The notes beneath the pieces were generated by a model. It made no database searches and had not been told where the DNA came from. It worked only from the letters and a program-made list of their open reading frames with translations. The translations under genes and the position numbers were made by a program. DNA of 48,679 bases from a virus: positions 1 to 48,679 of the IMG/VR virus record IMGVR_UViG_3300032116_000322; one strand, 5' to 3'. Of the stretch, positions 23,248-31,900 are shown one piece after another. Position 1 is the first letter of the stretch; each line of letters begins with the position of its first letter.

Positions 23248-23886
23248 ATGCCTTCATGGAAAAAGATATTACAATCTGGTAGTGCAGTTCATGTCCTAAA
23301 CATAACCGCAAGTTCATTACCAAATTCAACGCAACCTAATATAATAGGTTACGACACCACATCAGGCAGATTCACTCATTTTTCAACCTCTTCATTAGTA
23401 AGTAGTGGCTCAGTAATTGGCGGAAGTGGATTAACAAATTACATACCAAAGTGGAGTAATTCAACCACACTAACAAGTTCTATCATATTTGATAATGGGA
23501 CTAATGTAGGCATAGGCACAACTACTCCATCCGCATCGTTACATATTCAAGGTAATTTCCAAATATCAACAGGCTCACTATACACATATGGACAAAATAC
23601 TGATATAGATAGTGGTTCAATCCGAACTGTAATGAGTGTATCTACAGGTTCATATAGAGCAGCATTCTTTGATTATGTTTTGAATAAATCAACAAATGCA
23701 AGAGCAGGTACTGTATTTTCCGTTTGGAATGGAGCATCGGTGGAATGGAACGATGTATCTACAAATGATATAGGGAATACTGCTGAAATAAACCTTTCGG
23801 TTGGATTAAGTGGTGCAAATGTGTTATTATACGCATCTTCATCCACCAACGATTGGTCAATGAAAGCATTAGCAAGAATGTTATAA
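23248..23886 (+). CDS. Short tail fibre protein with TWKK-type N-terminus
   Basis: A 212-residue protein whose start (PSWKKILQSGSAVHVLNITASSLPN) parallels that of the 404-residue fibre at 21613, indicating paralogous attachment domains. A trimeric beta-fibre motif follows (NVGIGTTTPSASLHIQGNF), and then a compact beta C-terminus (FDYVLNKSTNARAGTVFSVWNG; NWSMKALARML-like end) typical of fibre tips in these phages. It is the first gene behind the structured leader. The region before ATG is GAGTGAGTG rather than a normal AGGAG, which differs from most fibre genes here. Confidence 0.7.
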   Translation: MPSWKKILQSGSAVHVLNITASSLPNSTQPNIIGYDTTSGRFTHFSTSSLVSSGSVIGGSGLTNYIPKWSNSTTLTSSIIFDNGTNVGIGTTTPSASLHIQGNFQISTGSLYTYGQNTDIDSGSIRTVMSVSTGSYRAAFFDYVLNKSTNARAGTVFSVWNGASVEWNDVSTNDIGNTAEINLSVGLSGANVLLYASSSTNDWSMKALARML

Positions 23887-23890
23887 GATT

Positions 23891-24592
23891 ATGGGATTTT
23901 ATAGAGGACCAAATATAGTAACGGATGGGTTAGTTTTAAGTGTAGATGCTAAAAATCCATCTTCATATATAACTGCTTCTACTTCTGTTTTTAATTTAGC
24001 AGGAAGTACTACAGGAATATTTGGTGGAAATGCTGGAAATGCTACTGGGGGAGCACCGGGTTTTAATACTGAAGGTTATTGGACTTTCAATAGCAGTTCC
24101 CAACAAAATATTTCTTGGGGTGATAATTTTGATTTAACAACAACTAATATTTCTGGATTTGTTTGGGGTTGGGTTAATTCTGCGATTGCATCACTTTCTT
24201 GGATAGATAAACTAGCAAGTAATGGTAATTATAGATTCCACACAAGTGCTGCAGGGCAATTAATATTTGGGATTAGGAATACCGCAAATGCATTTGAAGC
24301 AATGTCTAGTGCTACTGGAATTGTTGAATTTCAACGATGGAACTATATAGGATTTACATTTAATAATACAACCCGAACAGGCAAAACATATATAAATGGT
24401 ACATTAGCTCAAACAAATATTTTTACAATTGATAGAGGAAACACATCAGAAGCATTAAGGGCGGGGTATCAAACCAATAATGGTTTTGCATTAAATGGAA
24501 GAATAGCTACTTTATCTATATATGAAAAAGAATTAACATTAGAGGAAATCCAACAAAACTACAACGCAACTAAAGCTCGATTTGGATTATAA
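23891..24592 (+). CDS. LamG/ConA-like lectin-fold protein 1
   Basis: A 233-residue single-domain jelly-roll protein. The start GLVLSVDAKNPSSY, the central RWNYIGFTFNNTTRTGKTYINGTL (the usual W.....T.......YvNG strand pair of LamG/laminin-like lectins) and the ending LTLEEIQQNYNATKARFGL define the family. It starts four bases after the previous stop with no ribosome site, so is probably translated by reinitiation. Two paralogues follow immediately. Likely a virion surface lectin that binds host or environmental glycans; the ligand is unknown. Confidence 0.75.
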   Translation: MGFYRGPNIVTDGLVLSVDAKNPSSYITASTSVFNLAGSTTGIFGGNAGNATGGAPGFNTEGYWTFNSSSQQNISWGDNFDLTTTNISGFVWGWVNSAIASLSWIDKLASNGNYRFHTSAAGQLIFGIRNTANAFEAMSSATGIVEFQRWNYIGFTFNNTTRTGKTYINGTLAQTNIFTIDRGNTSEALRAGYQTNNGFALNGRIATLSIYEKELTLEEIQQNYNATKARFGL

Positions 24593-24595
24593 ATT

Positions 24596-25951
24596 ATGTT
24601 TACAGGACCAAATATAAGTAGAAATGGGTTAGTACTATACTTAGAGGGAAACCAACTGGTATCAAAATACAACCAAAATTATTCTTTAGTAAATACCCAA
24701 ACATGGACAATAGGGTCGGGAAGTGTAACAGGATATTCACAAAATGGGACTACAGCAGAAAATATAAGACAATTAGGTACAGACCCATTTGGGAACAATA
24801 CTGTTATATGGGCATCCACCACCGATAGTCAAAGTAATGATGATGGGGGTTGGAATAGTGGCTTCTTTTCAGTAACTAGTTCCGCAACTTATAGATTTTC
24901 AGTTTGGATGAAACGAAATGTGTTAGTAACAAACGATGGTAGTACTTATTTAGGAACAAATGGTTCTCCTCAAAATGCAATTGGATATGTAACCACTTTA
25001 GCTGGAGTAACATCAAGTAATCCTTATTTTTTTTCATCGACGGTTAATGTATCTGATTGGAGATTATATGTAGGGCATGTTCACTCAGCTAGTTATGCAG
25101 GTTCTACGCACCCCGATAGTGGCGTATATAATACATCTGGAACTAAGGTAACAAGTTGTAATGATTTTAAGATGCAATCAGGTTCAACATCATTACGACA
25201 CCGTGCATACCTATATTACGCTGAAAATACATCAAGTCAACAATATTTTTTATATCCGCGTGTAGATAGATTAGATGGAACTCAACCTTCTATATCAGAT
25301 TTAATTGCGAATAACCCTTATGTGTGGAATAGCTGTATCAACGATGGGACATCGTTCAATCTAATTAATGACCCAGTAAGACGTTCCGATTTTGGTGGTG
25401 GTATAGAATTTAATGGTAGTACGACATCAGCACATTATAGATATACTAAAACCGATTTGGATGGTAATGTACCACTTTCTGTTGAGGGTATATTTTTAAG
25501 AACTGGTAGTTTTAGTAGTGGTGGTCCTTGGGGGATTGGTGGAAATTTAAACCTTGGTGGTATTAATTGTTGGAACTCAAATCAATCAAATCATATTACA
25601 GTGGATTTGTGGGGAACTACAACATACACTACAGGCCAATTATATCCCTTAAATCAACCTGTTCATATAATTTGGGTATATAGAGGAACATCTTTTGTAG
25701 ATACAAACTTATCTATATTTATAAATGGTGTAGAATACACTGGAGCATCTTTAACCAATTTAAGAGGTACATCCGCAACTCCTAACTTGAACACATCAAC
25801 GCAGGGTATATCGTTGGGAAGGATTAATCTAAATCAAAATCAATATTTTGCGCCAATGGCAATATACAACTTTAAGGTTTATAATAGAGCATTAAATTCA
25901 CAAGAAGCTTTGCAAAATTTCAACACAATACGAGGCAGATTCGGACTATAA
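24596..25951 (+). CDS. LamG/ConA-like lectin-fold protein 2 (long)
   Basis: A 451-residue paralogue of its neighbours. The start (FTGPNISRNGLVLYLEGNQ) and the end (ALNSQEALQNFNTIRGRFGL) match them, but a ~200-residue insertion near the N-terminus forms a second beta domain (TYRFSVWMKRNVL; DWRLYVGHVHSASYAG; DFKMQSGSTSLRHRAYLYYAEN) resembling a carbohydrate-binding module. The C-terminal LamG part includes IIWVYRGTSFVDTNLSIFINGVEY. It starts three bases after the previous stop. Probably a two-domain surface adhesin. Confidence 0.72.
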   Translation: MFTGPNISRNGLVLYLEGNQLVSKYNQNYSLVNTQTWTIGSGSVTGYSQNGTTAENIRQLGTDPFGNNTVIWASTTDSQSNDDGGWNSGFFSVTSSATYRFSVWMKRNVLVTNDGSTYLGTNGSPQNAIGYVTTLAGVTSSNPYFFSSTVNVSDWRLYVGHVHSASYAGSTHPDSGVYNTSGTKVTSCNDFKMQSGSTSLRHRAYLYYAENTSSQQYFLYPRVDRLDGTQPSISDLIANNPYVWNSCINDGTSFNLINDPVRRSDFGGGIEFNGSTTSAHYRYTKTDLDGNVPLSVEGIFLRTGSFSSGGPWGIGGNLNLGGINCWNSNQSNHITVDLWGTTTYTTGQLYPLNQPVHIIWVYRGTSFVDTNLSIFINGVEYTGASLTNLRGTSATPNLNTSTQGISLGRINLNQNQYFAPMAIYNFKVYNRALNSQEALQNFNTIRGRFGL

Positions 25952-25956
25952 GATAT

Positions 25957-26685
25957 ATGGCAACAATAGGTGGTATAAATTCGGCTAAAGTAGGATTAGT
26001 ACTTGCATTGGATGCGGGTAATCCATCATCTTATATTAGTGGCTCTTCTACATATACAAATTTAAGTAGAGGAAATATAATAACAACTGCTACTTTAACA
26101 AACCAAAACTCAACAATTACCATACCACAATATACATCAGAAAATTTGGGTGTATTAAACTTTAATGGTACTGGTAGTGTAATATCGGTACTATCAAACC
26201 CATCTACTTCAGGTTTTTGGCCTATTAACCAATTTTCATTGGAGGCTTGGTTTAAATCACCAGGCACTGGTTCACGACAAATTGGTGGTGGGGGTATCTT
26301 TGGATTCACTTATGGTATAAGATGTTTTTTACCACCAACCACTGGAAATGTTACATTTACTGTAAATTCCACAACCTCATCGGCTGTTATTATAACCGAT
26401 ACATCTAAAAACTATTTTGATAATCAATGGCATCATGTAGTAGCTGTAAACAATGGAGTATCTAGTTCTTTATATGTAGATGGTACACTAAAAACATCAG
26501 CTGCTGCTCCTTGGAATGGAACATCTCCCTGGCCTACAAATGGTTTAAATGTTGGTAGAGATAATAATGATGTTAGTTATTATTTTTCAGGTAGTATTGG
26601 TCCTGTTAGAGTTTATAATACACCATTAACCACAACCGAAATCCAACAAAACTATAACGCAATGAGAGGGCGTTTTGGGATATAA
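25957..26685 (+). CDS. LamG/ConA-like lectin-fold protein 3
   Basis: A 242-residue protein. GLVLALDAGNPSSYISGSSTYTNLS at the N-terminus, HHVVAVNNGVSSSLYVDGTL in the middle and TTTEIQQNYNAMRGRFGI at the end repeat the architecture of the 233-residue paralogue. It starts five bases after the previous stop without a ribosome site. It is the last gene before a new promoter-like element. With its two neighbours it forms a tandem family produced by gene duplication, presumably diversified for binding specificity. Confidence 0.75.
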   Translation: MATIGGINSAKVGLVLALDAGNPSSYISGSSTYTNLSRGNIITTATLTNQNSTITIPQYTSENLGVLNFNGTGSVISVLSNPSTSGFWPINQFSLEAWFKSPGTGSRQIGGGGIFGFTYGIRCFLPPTTGNVTFTVNSTTSSAVIITDTSKNYFDNQWHHVVAVNNGVSSSLYVDGTLKTSAAAPWNGTSPWPTNGLNVGRDNNDVSYYFSGSIGPVRVYNTPLTTTEIQQNYNAMRGRFGI

Positions 26686-26704
26686 ACAAAAAACTATTTC
26701 AACA

Positions 26705-26712
26705 TATTTATA
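26705..26712 (+). promoter_or_regulatory. Putative late promoter element TATTTATA (site 11)
   Basis: Lies 44 bases before the ATG of the S74-domain fibre. The leader between contains a hairpin that includes the ribosome site. Confidence 0.5.
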
Positions 26713-26725
26713 GATATCACACATC

Positions 26726-26747
26726 CCTTTTGGACAATGAAAAAAGG
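26726..26747 (+). promoter_or_regulatory. Hairpin covering the ribosome site of the S74 fibre gene
   Basis: CCTTTT (26726-26731) is complementary to AAAAGG (26742-26747), with a 10-base loop. The 3' arm is the Shine-Dalgarno site of the ATG at 26757, so the stem could restrain translation. Six base pairs, mostly A-T, so only a modest effect is expected. Confidence 0.35.
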
Positions 26748-26756
26748 AAATAAAAC

Positions 26757-28904
26757 ATGGCAAACGAATTCAAAGTCCGTAAAGGGCTCATAGTACAAGG
26801 TTCAGGCTCTAACATATTTGATGTTCAGGGTTCGCAAGGACAATTGTTCTCAATAACCGATTCATTATCAGGTTCACTATTCTCCGTAAACGATATTTCG
26901 GGGATACCCATTATGGAAGTCTTTTCAGACAATACCATTAAAATGGGAACGTTTAACCAAGAAGCCATAATTATTTCCGGCAGTAGAACAGGGATGGGTA
27001 TAGCAACACCACAAGCAGAACTTCACATTAGCGGAGCAAATAACGATTCATTATTTAGGATACAATCACCTGCTTCAGCTTCTATTATGTTTGTAAGCGG
27101 TAGTGGGTTAGTAGGTATTGGAACTTTAACCCCGACACAAAAAATAAGTATAGATAATGGTAACGTAGGATTTACTAGTGGATTTGGTATATCGTGGGAT
27201 AGTGATACTGAATGGATAAGAAGAGCAGCAGCTGCTGACCAACTACAATTTGCAACAGGAAACACAGTAAGGTTAAACATAGGAAGTACACAAGGGCAAC
27301 TAGTCACAATCGGATTAGGAGCAACTACAGGGACTGCACAATTTCAAGTTAGAGGTGGAGGAGCTACAGCAGCAACAACCGCTATGAGAATAGAAGATAG
27401 TGGAGGAAACGCAAGATTAACAATACTTGATGATGGTACATCCGCATTTAATACATCACATCTTTATGTAAGTAGTAGTGGTAATATAGGTATTGGATTA
27501 ACTGCTATGACTGCTAAACTTCATGTAAGTGGTGCTAGCAATGCAGTACTATTTGAAATAGATTCAGTAGCAAATAATAATATTTTATTTGTAAGTGGTA
27601 GTGGTAGAGTGGGTATTGGAACAGGAACACCAAACGCAACTTTACAAATCGCAGGAACACTCAATAATGGGCTTGATTCCACGCCATCGGGAGTTTATTC
27701 TCATACAGAAGGACAGCAAACAACCGCATCCGGTTCTTATTCTCATACAGAAGGTGCACTTACAAACGCAGTTGGTTATGCTTCTCATGCAGAAGGATTT
27801 AGCACTAACGCATCAGGTTCTTATTCTCACGCGGAAGGTTGGGGAACAATCGCAAGAGGGGATGTATCTCATGCGGAAGGATTGAACACCCTCACATCAG
27901 GCCTTTATTCTCACGCAGAAGGATTTAGTACTAACGCCGGAGGGGAGGCATCTCACGCGGAAGGTTGGGGAACAATAGCAAGTGGTTCTTTTCAGCATGT
28001 TCAAGGACAACACAATAGAGCAACCCAAAAACAATCTGCCTTTATAATAGGTAATGGGAGCACCGGTGGTACAAATGCCAGAAAAAACTTGGTGGAAATA
28101 AACCCAACAGATAGTATATCAGATTTCTTTGGACCTGTAAGGATTACTAGAACCGAAGAAACTTCTACACAAGACCCAGATAAATTACGAAATGAAAATA
28201 AAGCTGGTATTATTTATATGGGATTTAAAGAATTATTTAACACACCTAATAGGGGCCCATCTCCACCAATAGCTGTAAAGGTAAATAATACTGCAACAGG
28301 TAGTACAAACTATGGTACACTAAAACACCCAAACCCAACAGTAGGTTTTACATCATATTATACAAAAATATCACACACCAGTACTAACGCGGTAGGTTCA
28401 TCAATTCAATCTGGGAATACTACTCTTTCAAATAGATACGAAGTTATTAACACTGGTATATTTACCGATGGAGCAGTAACCGCTCAAGAGTTTAGAGCAC
28501 TGGGTTCATTCTCAGTAACATCCACATCAGATATTAGATTGAAGGAGAATATAAATGATATGGATATTGATACTGCTTTAAAATTAATAGAAAATGTAAA
28601 ACCTGTAACATTTAATTGGAAAAGACCTGAGGTAGGTGATAATTCGGATACAATAAATGGTAAATTTGATGTTGGGGTTATTGCACAGGATGTTTTAAAA
28701 AATGGGTTTGAGCATTTAGTTAGAATAGCAGAAAATACTTTAGTACCTGAACATATTGATGATGAGGGGTATGTATCAAAAGAAGGATATGAATTTGGAG
28801 TTAGTTATGTTGGTATGATACCATATCATGCCAAAGTAATTAAATATTTATTAGATGAAATACGGGAATTAAAATCTCAAATTAAATTGTTGGAAAAAAA
28901 ATGA
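26757..28904 (+). CDS. Tail fibre with YadA-like repeats and C-terminal S74 chaperone
   Basis: A 715-residue trimeric fibre. The N-terminus (ANEFKVRKGLIVQGSGSNIFDVQGSQG) is a common attachment module of marine T4-like fibres. The shaft has several VGIGT..P.A.L.I.G units. Residues about 312-420 hold tandem SHAEG..T.ASG repeats, the head repeat of YadA-type trimeric adhesins. The last ~125 residues form an intramolecular chaperone (peptidase S74): TSDIRLKENINDM with the Ser/Lys pair expected for self-cleavage, PVTFNWKRPE, GVIAQDVL, and a C-terminal coiled coil EIRELKSQIKLLEKK. The chaperone trims itself after trimer folding. Its stop overlaps the next start (ATGA). Confidence 0.88.
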   Translation: MANEFKVRKGLIVQGSGSNIFDVQGSQGQLFSITDSLSGSLFSVNDISGIPIMEVFSDNTIKMGTFNQEAIIISGSRTGMGIATPQAELHISGANNDSLFRIQSPASASIMFVSGSGLVGIGTLTPTQKISIDNGNVGFTSGFGISWDSDTEWIRRAAAADQLQFATGNTVRLNIGSTQGQLVTIGLGATTGTAQFQVRGGGATAATTAMRIEDSGGNARLTILDDGTSAFNTSHLYVSSSGNIGIGLTAMTAKLHVSGASNAVLFEIDSVANNNILFVSGSGRVGIGTGTPNATLQIAGTLNNGLDSTPSGVYSHTEGQQTTASGSYSHTEGALTNAVGYASHAEGFSTNASGSYSHAEGWGTIARGDVSHAEGLNTLTSGLYSHAEGFSTNAGGEASHAEGWGTIASGSFQHVQGQHNRATQKQSAFIIGNGSTGGTNARKNLVEINPTDSISDFFGPVRITRTEETSTQDPDKLRNENKAGIIYMGFKELFNTPNRGPSPPIAVKVNNTATGSTNYGTLKHPNPTVGFTSYYTKISHTSTNAVGSSIQSGNTTLSNRYEVINTGIFTDGAVTAQEFRALGSFSVTSTSDIRLKENINDMDIDTALKLIENVKPVTFNWKRPEVGDNSDTINGKFDVGVIAQDVLKNGFEHLVRIAENTLVPEHIDDEGYVSKEGYEFGVSYVGMIPYHAKVIKYLLDEIRELKSQIKLLEKK
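27435..27566 (+). repeat. Fibre DNA blocks shared with the next gene (copy 1)
   Basis: Block A, 27435-27481, matches 32030-32076 with only two visible differences. Block B, 27521-27566, matches 32431-32476 with four. The blocks encode TSAFNTSHLYVS and HVSGASNA.LFEIDS units. The high DNA identity suggests exchange or duplication between the two fibre genes. Confidence 0.75.
27690..28015 (+). repeat. YadA-like tandem repeats (SHAEG units)
   Basis: About eight units of roughly 14 codons with the core TCTCA(C/T)GC(A/G)GAAGG(A/T) or TCTCATACAGAAGG encode SH(A/T)EG. A longer period pairing GFSTNA and GWGTIA units occurs twice, pointing to stepwise duplication inside the shaft. Confidence 0.8.
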
Positions 28905-31900
28905 GTCAAATAGTAGGAGCAAATTTCTCCATAGGTCAGTTTTTCAAAAGCGCTAGTATGTTTACACCTACTAGCTCTATTGTAACAATTTCAGCAATTT
29001 CATCTGGTAGTATAACATTCACACCTGCTTTAAGTAATTACACTACGATTAGAAGCGCAAGTTTATCTTGGTTAGATTCATCATCATTAAGCCCTTTTTA
29101 TAGTATAACTGGTGGTGGTAGCTTCCAATCAATTGATAGCACTGCCTTTTCTGTATTATTTTCTTTTGGTAGTACTACTACAATAGTTACTCAATCCAAT
29201 AGCTCTTTTATATTTAATAGTTCTTCAATTGTGGGTGCATCAACCCGCCAATTTTCAATATCATATTTAACACAATCTATTCAATCGTATTACGATGATA
29301 CTGTAGAAGAAGCATATGTTCAGCTTACCATAGATACAACAAACAACGAAAACTCTATTAAGTTTGATACGGGTTTACTTAATTCCACTACTGGTGAGGT
29401 TGAATTTACATCAAACACACCTGTAAAAGGTGGTATTGGAACATCTGCTCGTGGTATAGGTTCTTTCGCAATGGGCAGTGGTTCAATTGCACAGGAGAGT
29501 GCTTCCATAGCAGAAGGTATAAACACACTTGCTTCAGGACTTGCTTCACACGCCGCAGGTATCAATACAACCGCAAGTGGACAGGCCGCATTCAGTATGG
29601 GTATAGAAACCGATGCAGATGGTATGGCTTCGTTTGCAGCAGGGTCAGGCTCTTGGGCAAAAGGAACTGCTACAGTTGCTTTTGGTATTGGAACGATTGC
29701 ATCCGCATCTGGACAAACTGTTGTTGGTCACTATAATTTGGGACTTGGGGATTTCAACAATTTATTTGTAGTGGGGGGTGGTTCAGGCGCAACCACAAAC
29801 TTGCGTAAAAACCTATTTAGAGTTTATGGTGGGTCTGGTGCAAGTACTGTTGGTGTGGAAATAAACACATCAGAAACACAAAATATATCATCCTTTGATG
29901 GGTTTAATGTTTATGGAAAAACCAGATTTTTCGGAGGTGTTACTGGTTCAGCTATTGACTTTAATGCCATTGGTCTAGATACCAAAACAAATCAAGACCC
30001 GATATTGGGAACAATAACAACAGGTTCTTTTACAAGTAATTTTTATAGGAGTCAAAATGTACTTGGTGGTGGACCGTTAGATTTTGAGGATGTTCTTAAA
30101 GCTTCGGTGAGGTTAGACCATAGAGGAATTAACTTTTCATTATCAGAACAAACCACCGCTCCCGGTTCTACATTCCTATGGACAAATTCATCCGATAGAC
30201 TATTTTATGGATCAAGCGCAGTAATCCTAAATGATGGTAACACATTAGGTAGTGCAATGACTATTGGTACTACGGATGTCAATAACTTACAATTAGAAAC
30301 CAATAATACAACAAGGATATTCATTTCCTCATCGGGTAATGTAGGTATTGGAACATCATCCCCAGCCGAAAGATTACATGTTCAAGGTAATAGCTTATTT
30401 AGTGGTAGTTTAAAGTTTGAGCCAACACAAGACCCAGACCTGGCAGGCTTAGACACCGATTCAACCATTCTATTTCAAAGTTCATCCAATACTCTTTTGG
30501 GGCATGATTTATATTTTAGGCAGAATGGTAATTTGGTAAAATGGAAATGGTTTGAGGGGATATTGGAAACTGGGTTACTTTATGGTGGTATAGTAACTTA
30601 TAGTGGTAGTAATGTGTTTGTTTCTCCTGGTAGTGGTATTATTGTAAATCACAATGTAACCGCAACTTCTGAGGTAGGCCCTATTATAGATTATGTAACT
30701 TGGGGCCCTATAACACAAAGTATTACTAATATTTCCTCATCACAGGTAACATACATCTATATTGATGAAAATGGGGCACTACAACAACAATCAACAAGGT
30801 TTACTTCCCAACAATTCCACGATGATATCCCATTAGGGGCAGTAGCGCATTTTAATTATAGTAGTATTTCTGCTTTTGGAGGAGCAGTTCAGACCGCATA
30901 TAACCAAACCGCTCAAATACTAAACTTTATAGATGCATTCGGCCCGTTAAAATTATCGGGATATGGATTGACGGGCCAATCTTCAAGTTTAAGCTTGTCT
31001 GTTGGTTCGGGTACATCTTATATTCATGGTGGTTTTTATGATAGTGATTTAGAATTCCCCTCACAATATGAAACAAACGCACAGGTTACTGCAAGTATAG
31101 CATATGTTTATAGTTCAGGTTCTGGAATTAGGTTTGATACGAATAATAATAACTTTTACACATCACTAAAACCAAATTTTTACGATCCAGGTACAGGAAT
31201 TACCGCTTCGGTATCAAATAATAATTGGACAATACAACGGGTATATTCCGACCCACGATCAGGTGTTTTGTATATCTACTATGGTCGGAATGTATATCCT
31301 GATTATCAAAACGCAATAGCAAATTTATCAACCGATTCATTTTCCGAAGGTGATACTTTTGATTTTACAACCTTTTTAGGATTTTTATTATTAAAAAGTA
31401 ATACAACCGATATAACCAACACTACTGATAATAAAATAATTCCTGCTGGATTATTTAGAGGTGGTGGTGCAGCTGGTGGTGGTGGAAGCGCTGTAACTAC
31501 TTTGGATGATTTAACAAATGTAACCATTACATCCCCCACAAATGGACAGGCTTTGGTATATAACACCGGTGTATGGGAAAATGGAACACCTATAAGTAGT
31601 TCATATGCTTTAACCGCATCATTCTTACCTGTAGGAACATATCAAATAACATCAAGTTGGGCAACAAACGCTTTAACAGCTTCAAACATAACCCCATCTA
31701 TAACAAATAATACCGATAATAGAGTATTGACCGCAACGGGTGGTGGAACAATAAATGGGGAATCAAACTTAACATTTGATGGAATTGTTTTAACTGTAAC
31801 TGGTAGCGCTAGAATTAGAGGTTCTGGTGTTGATACTGTTGGTGCACTTATCATTCAAAATTCAGGAGGAACGGCAACATTCACAGTTCTTAATGGGGGA

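Noticed and set aside
25716-25723. TATTTATA inside the second lectin-like gene
   Set aside because: It is within conserved coding sequence (SIFINGVEY) and no gene start follows nearby.
27595-27885. Second forward frame inside the S74 fibre gene
   Set aside because: It is a repetitive shadow of the SHAEG repeats in another frame, with no start context or family resemblance.
27690-28015. CRISPR-like array
   Set aside because: The regular repeats are in frame, vary at synonymous positions and encode SHAEG units of a trimeric adhesin. No constant repeat with unique spacers is present.
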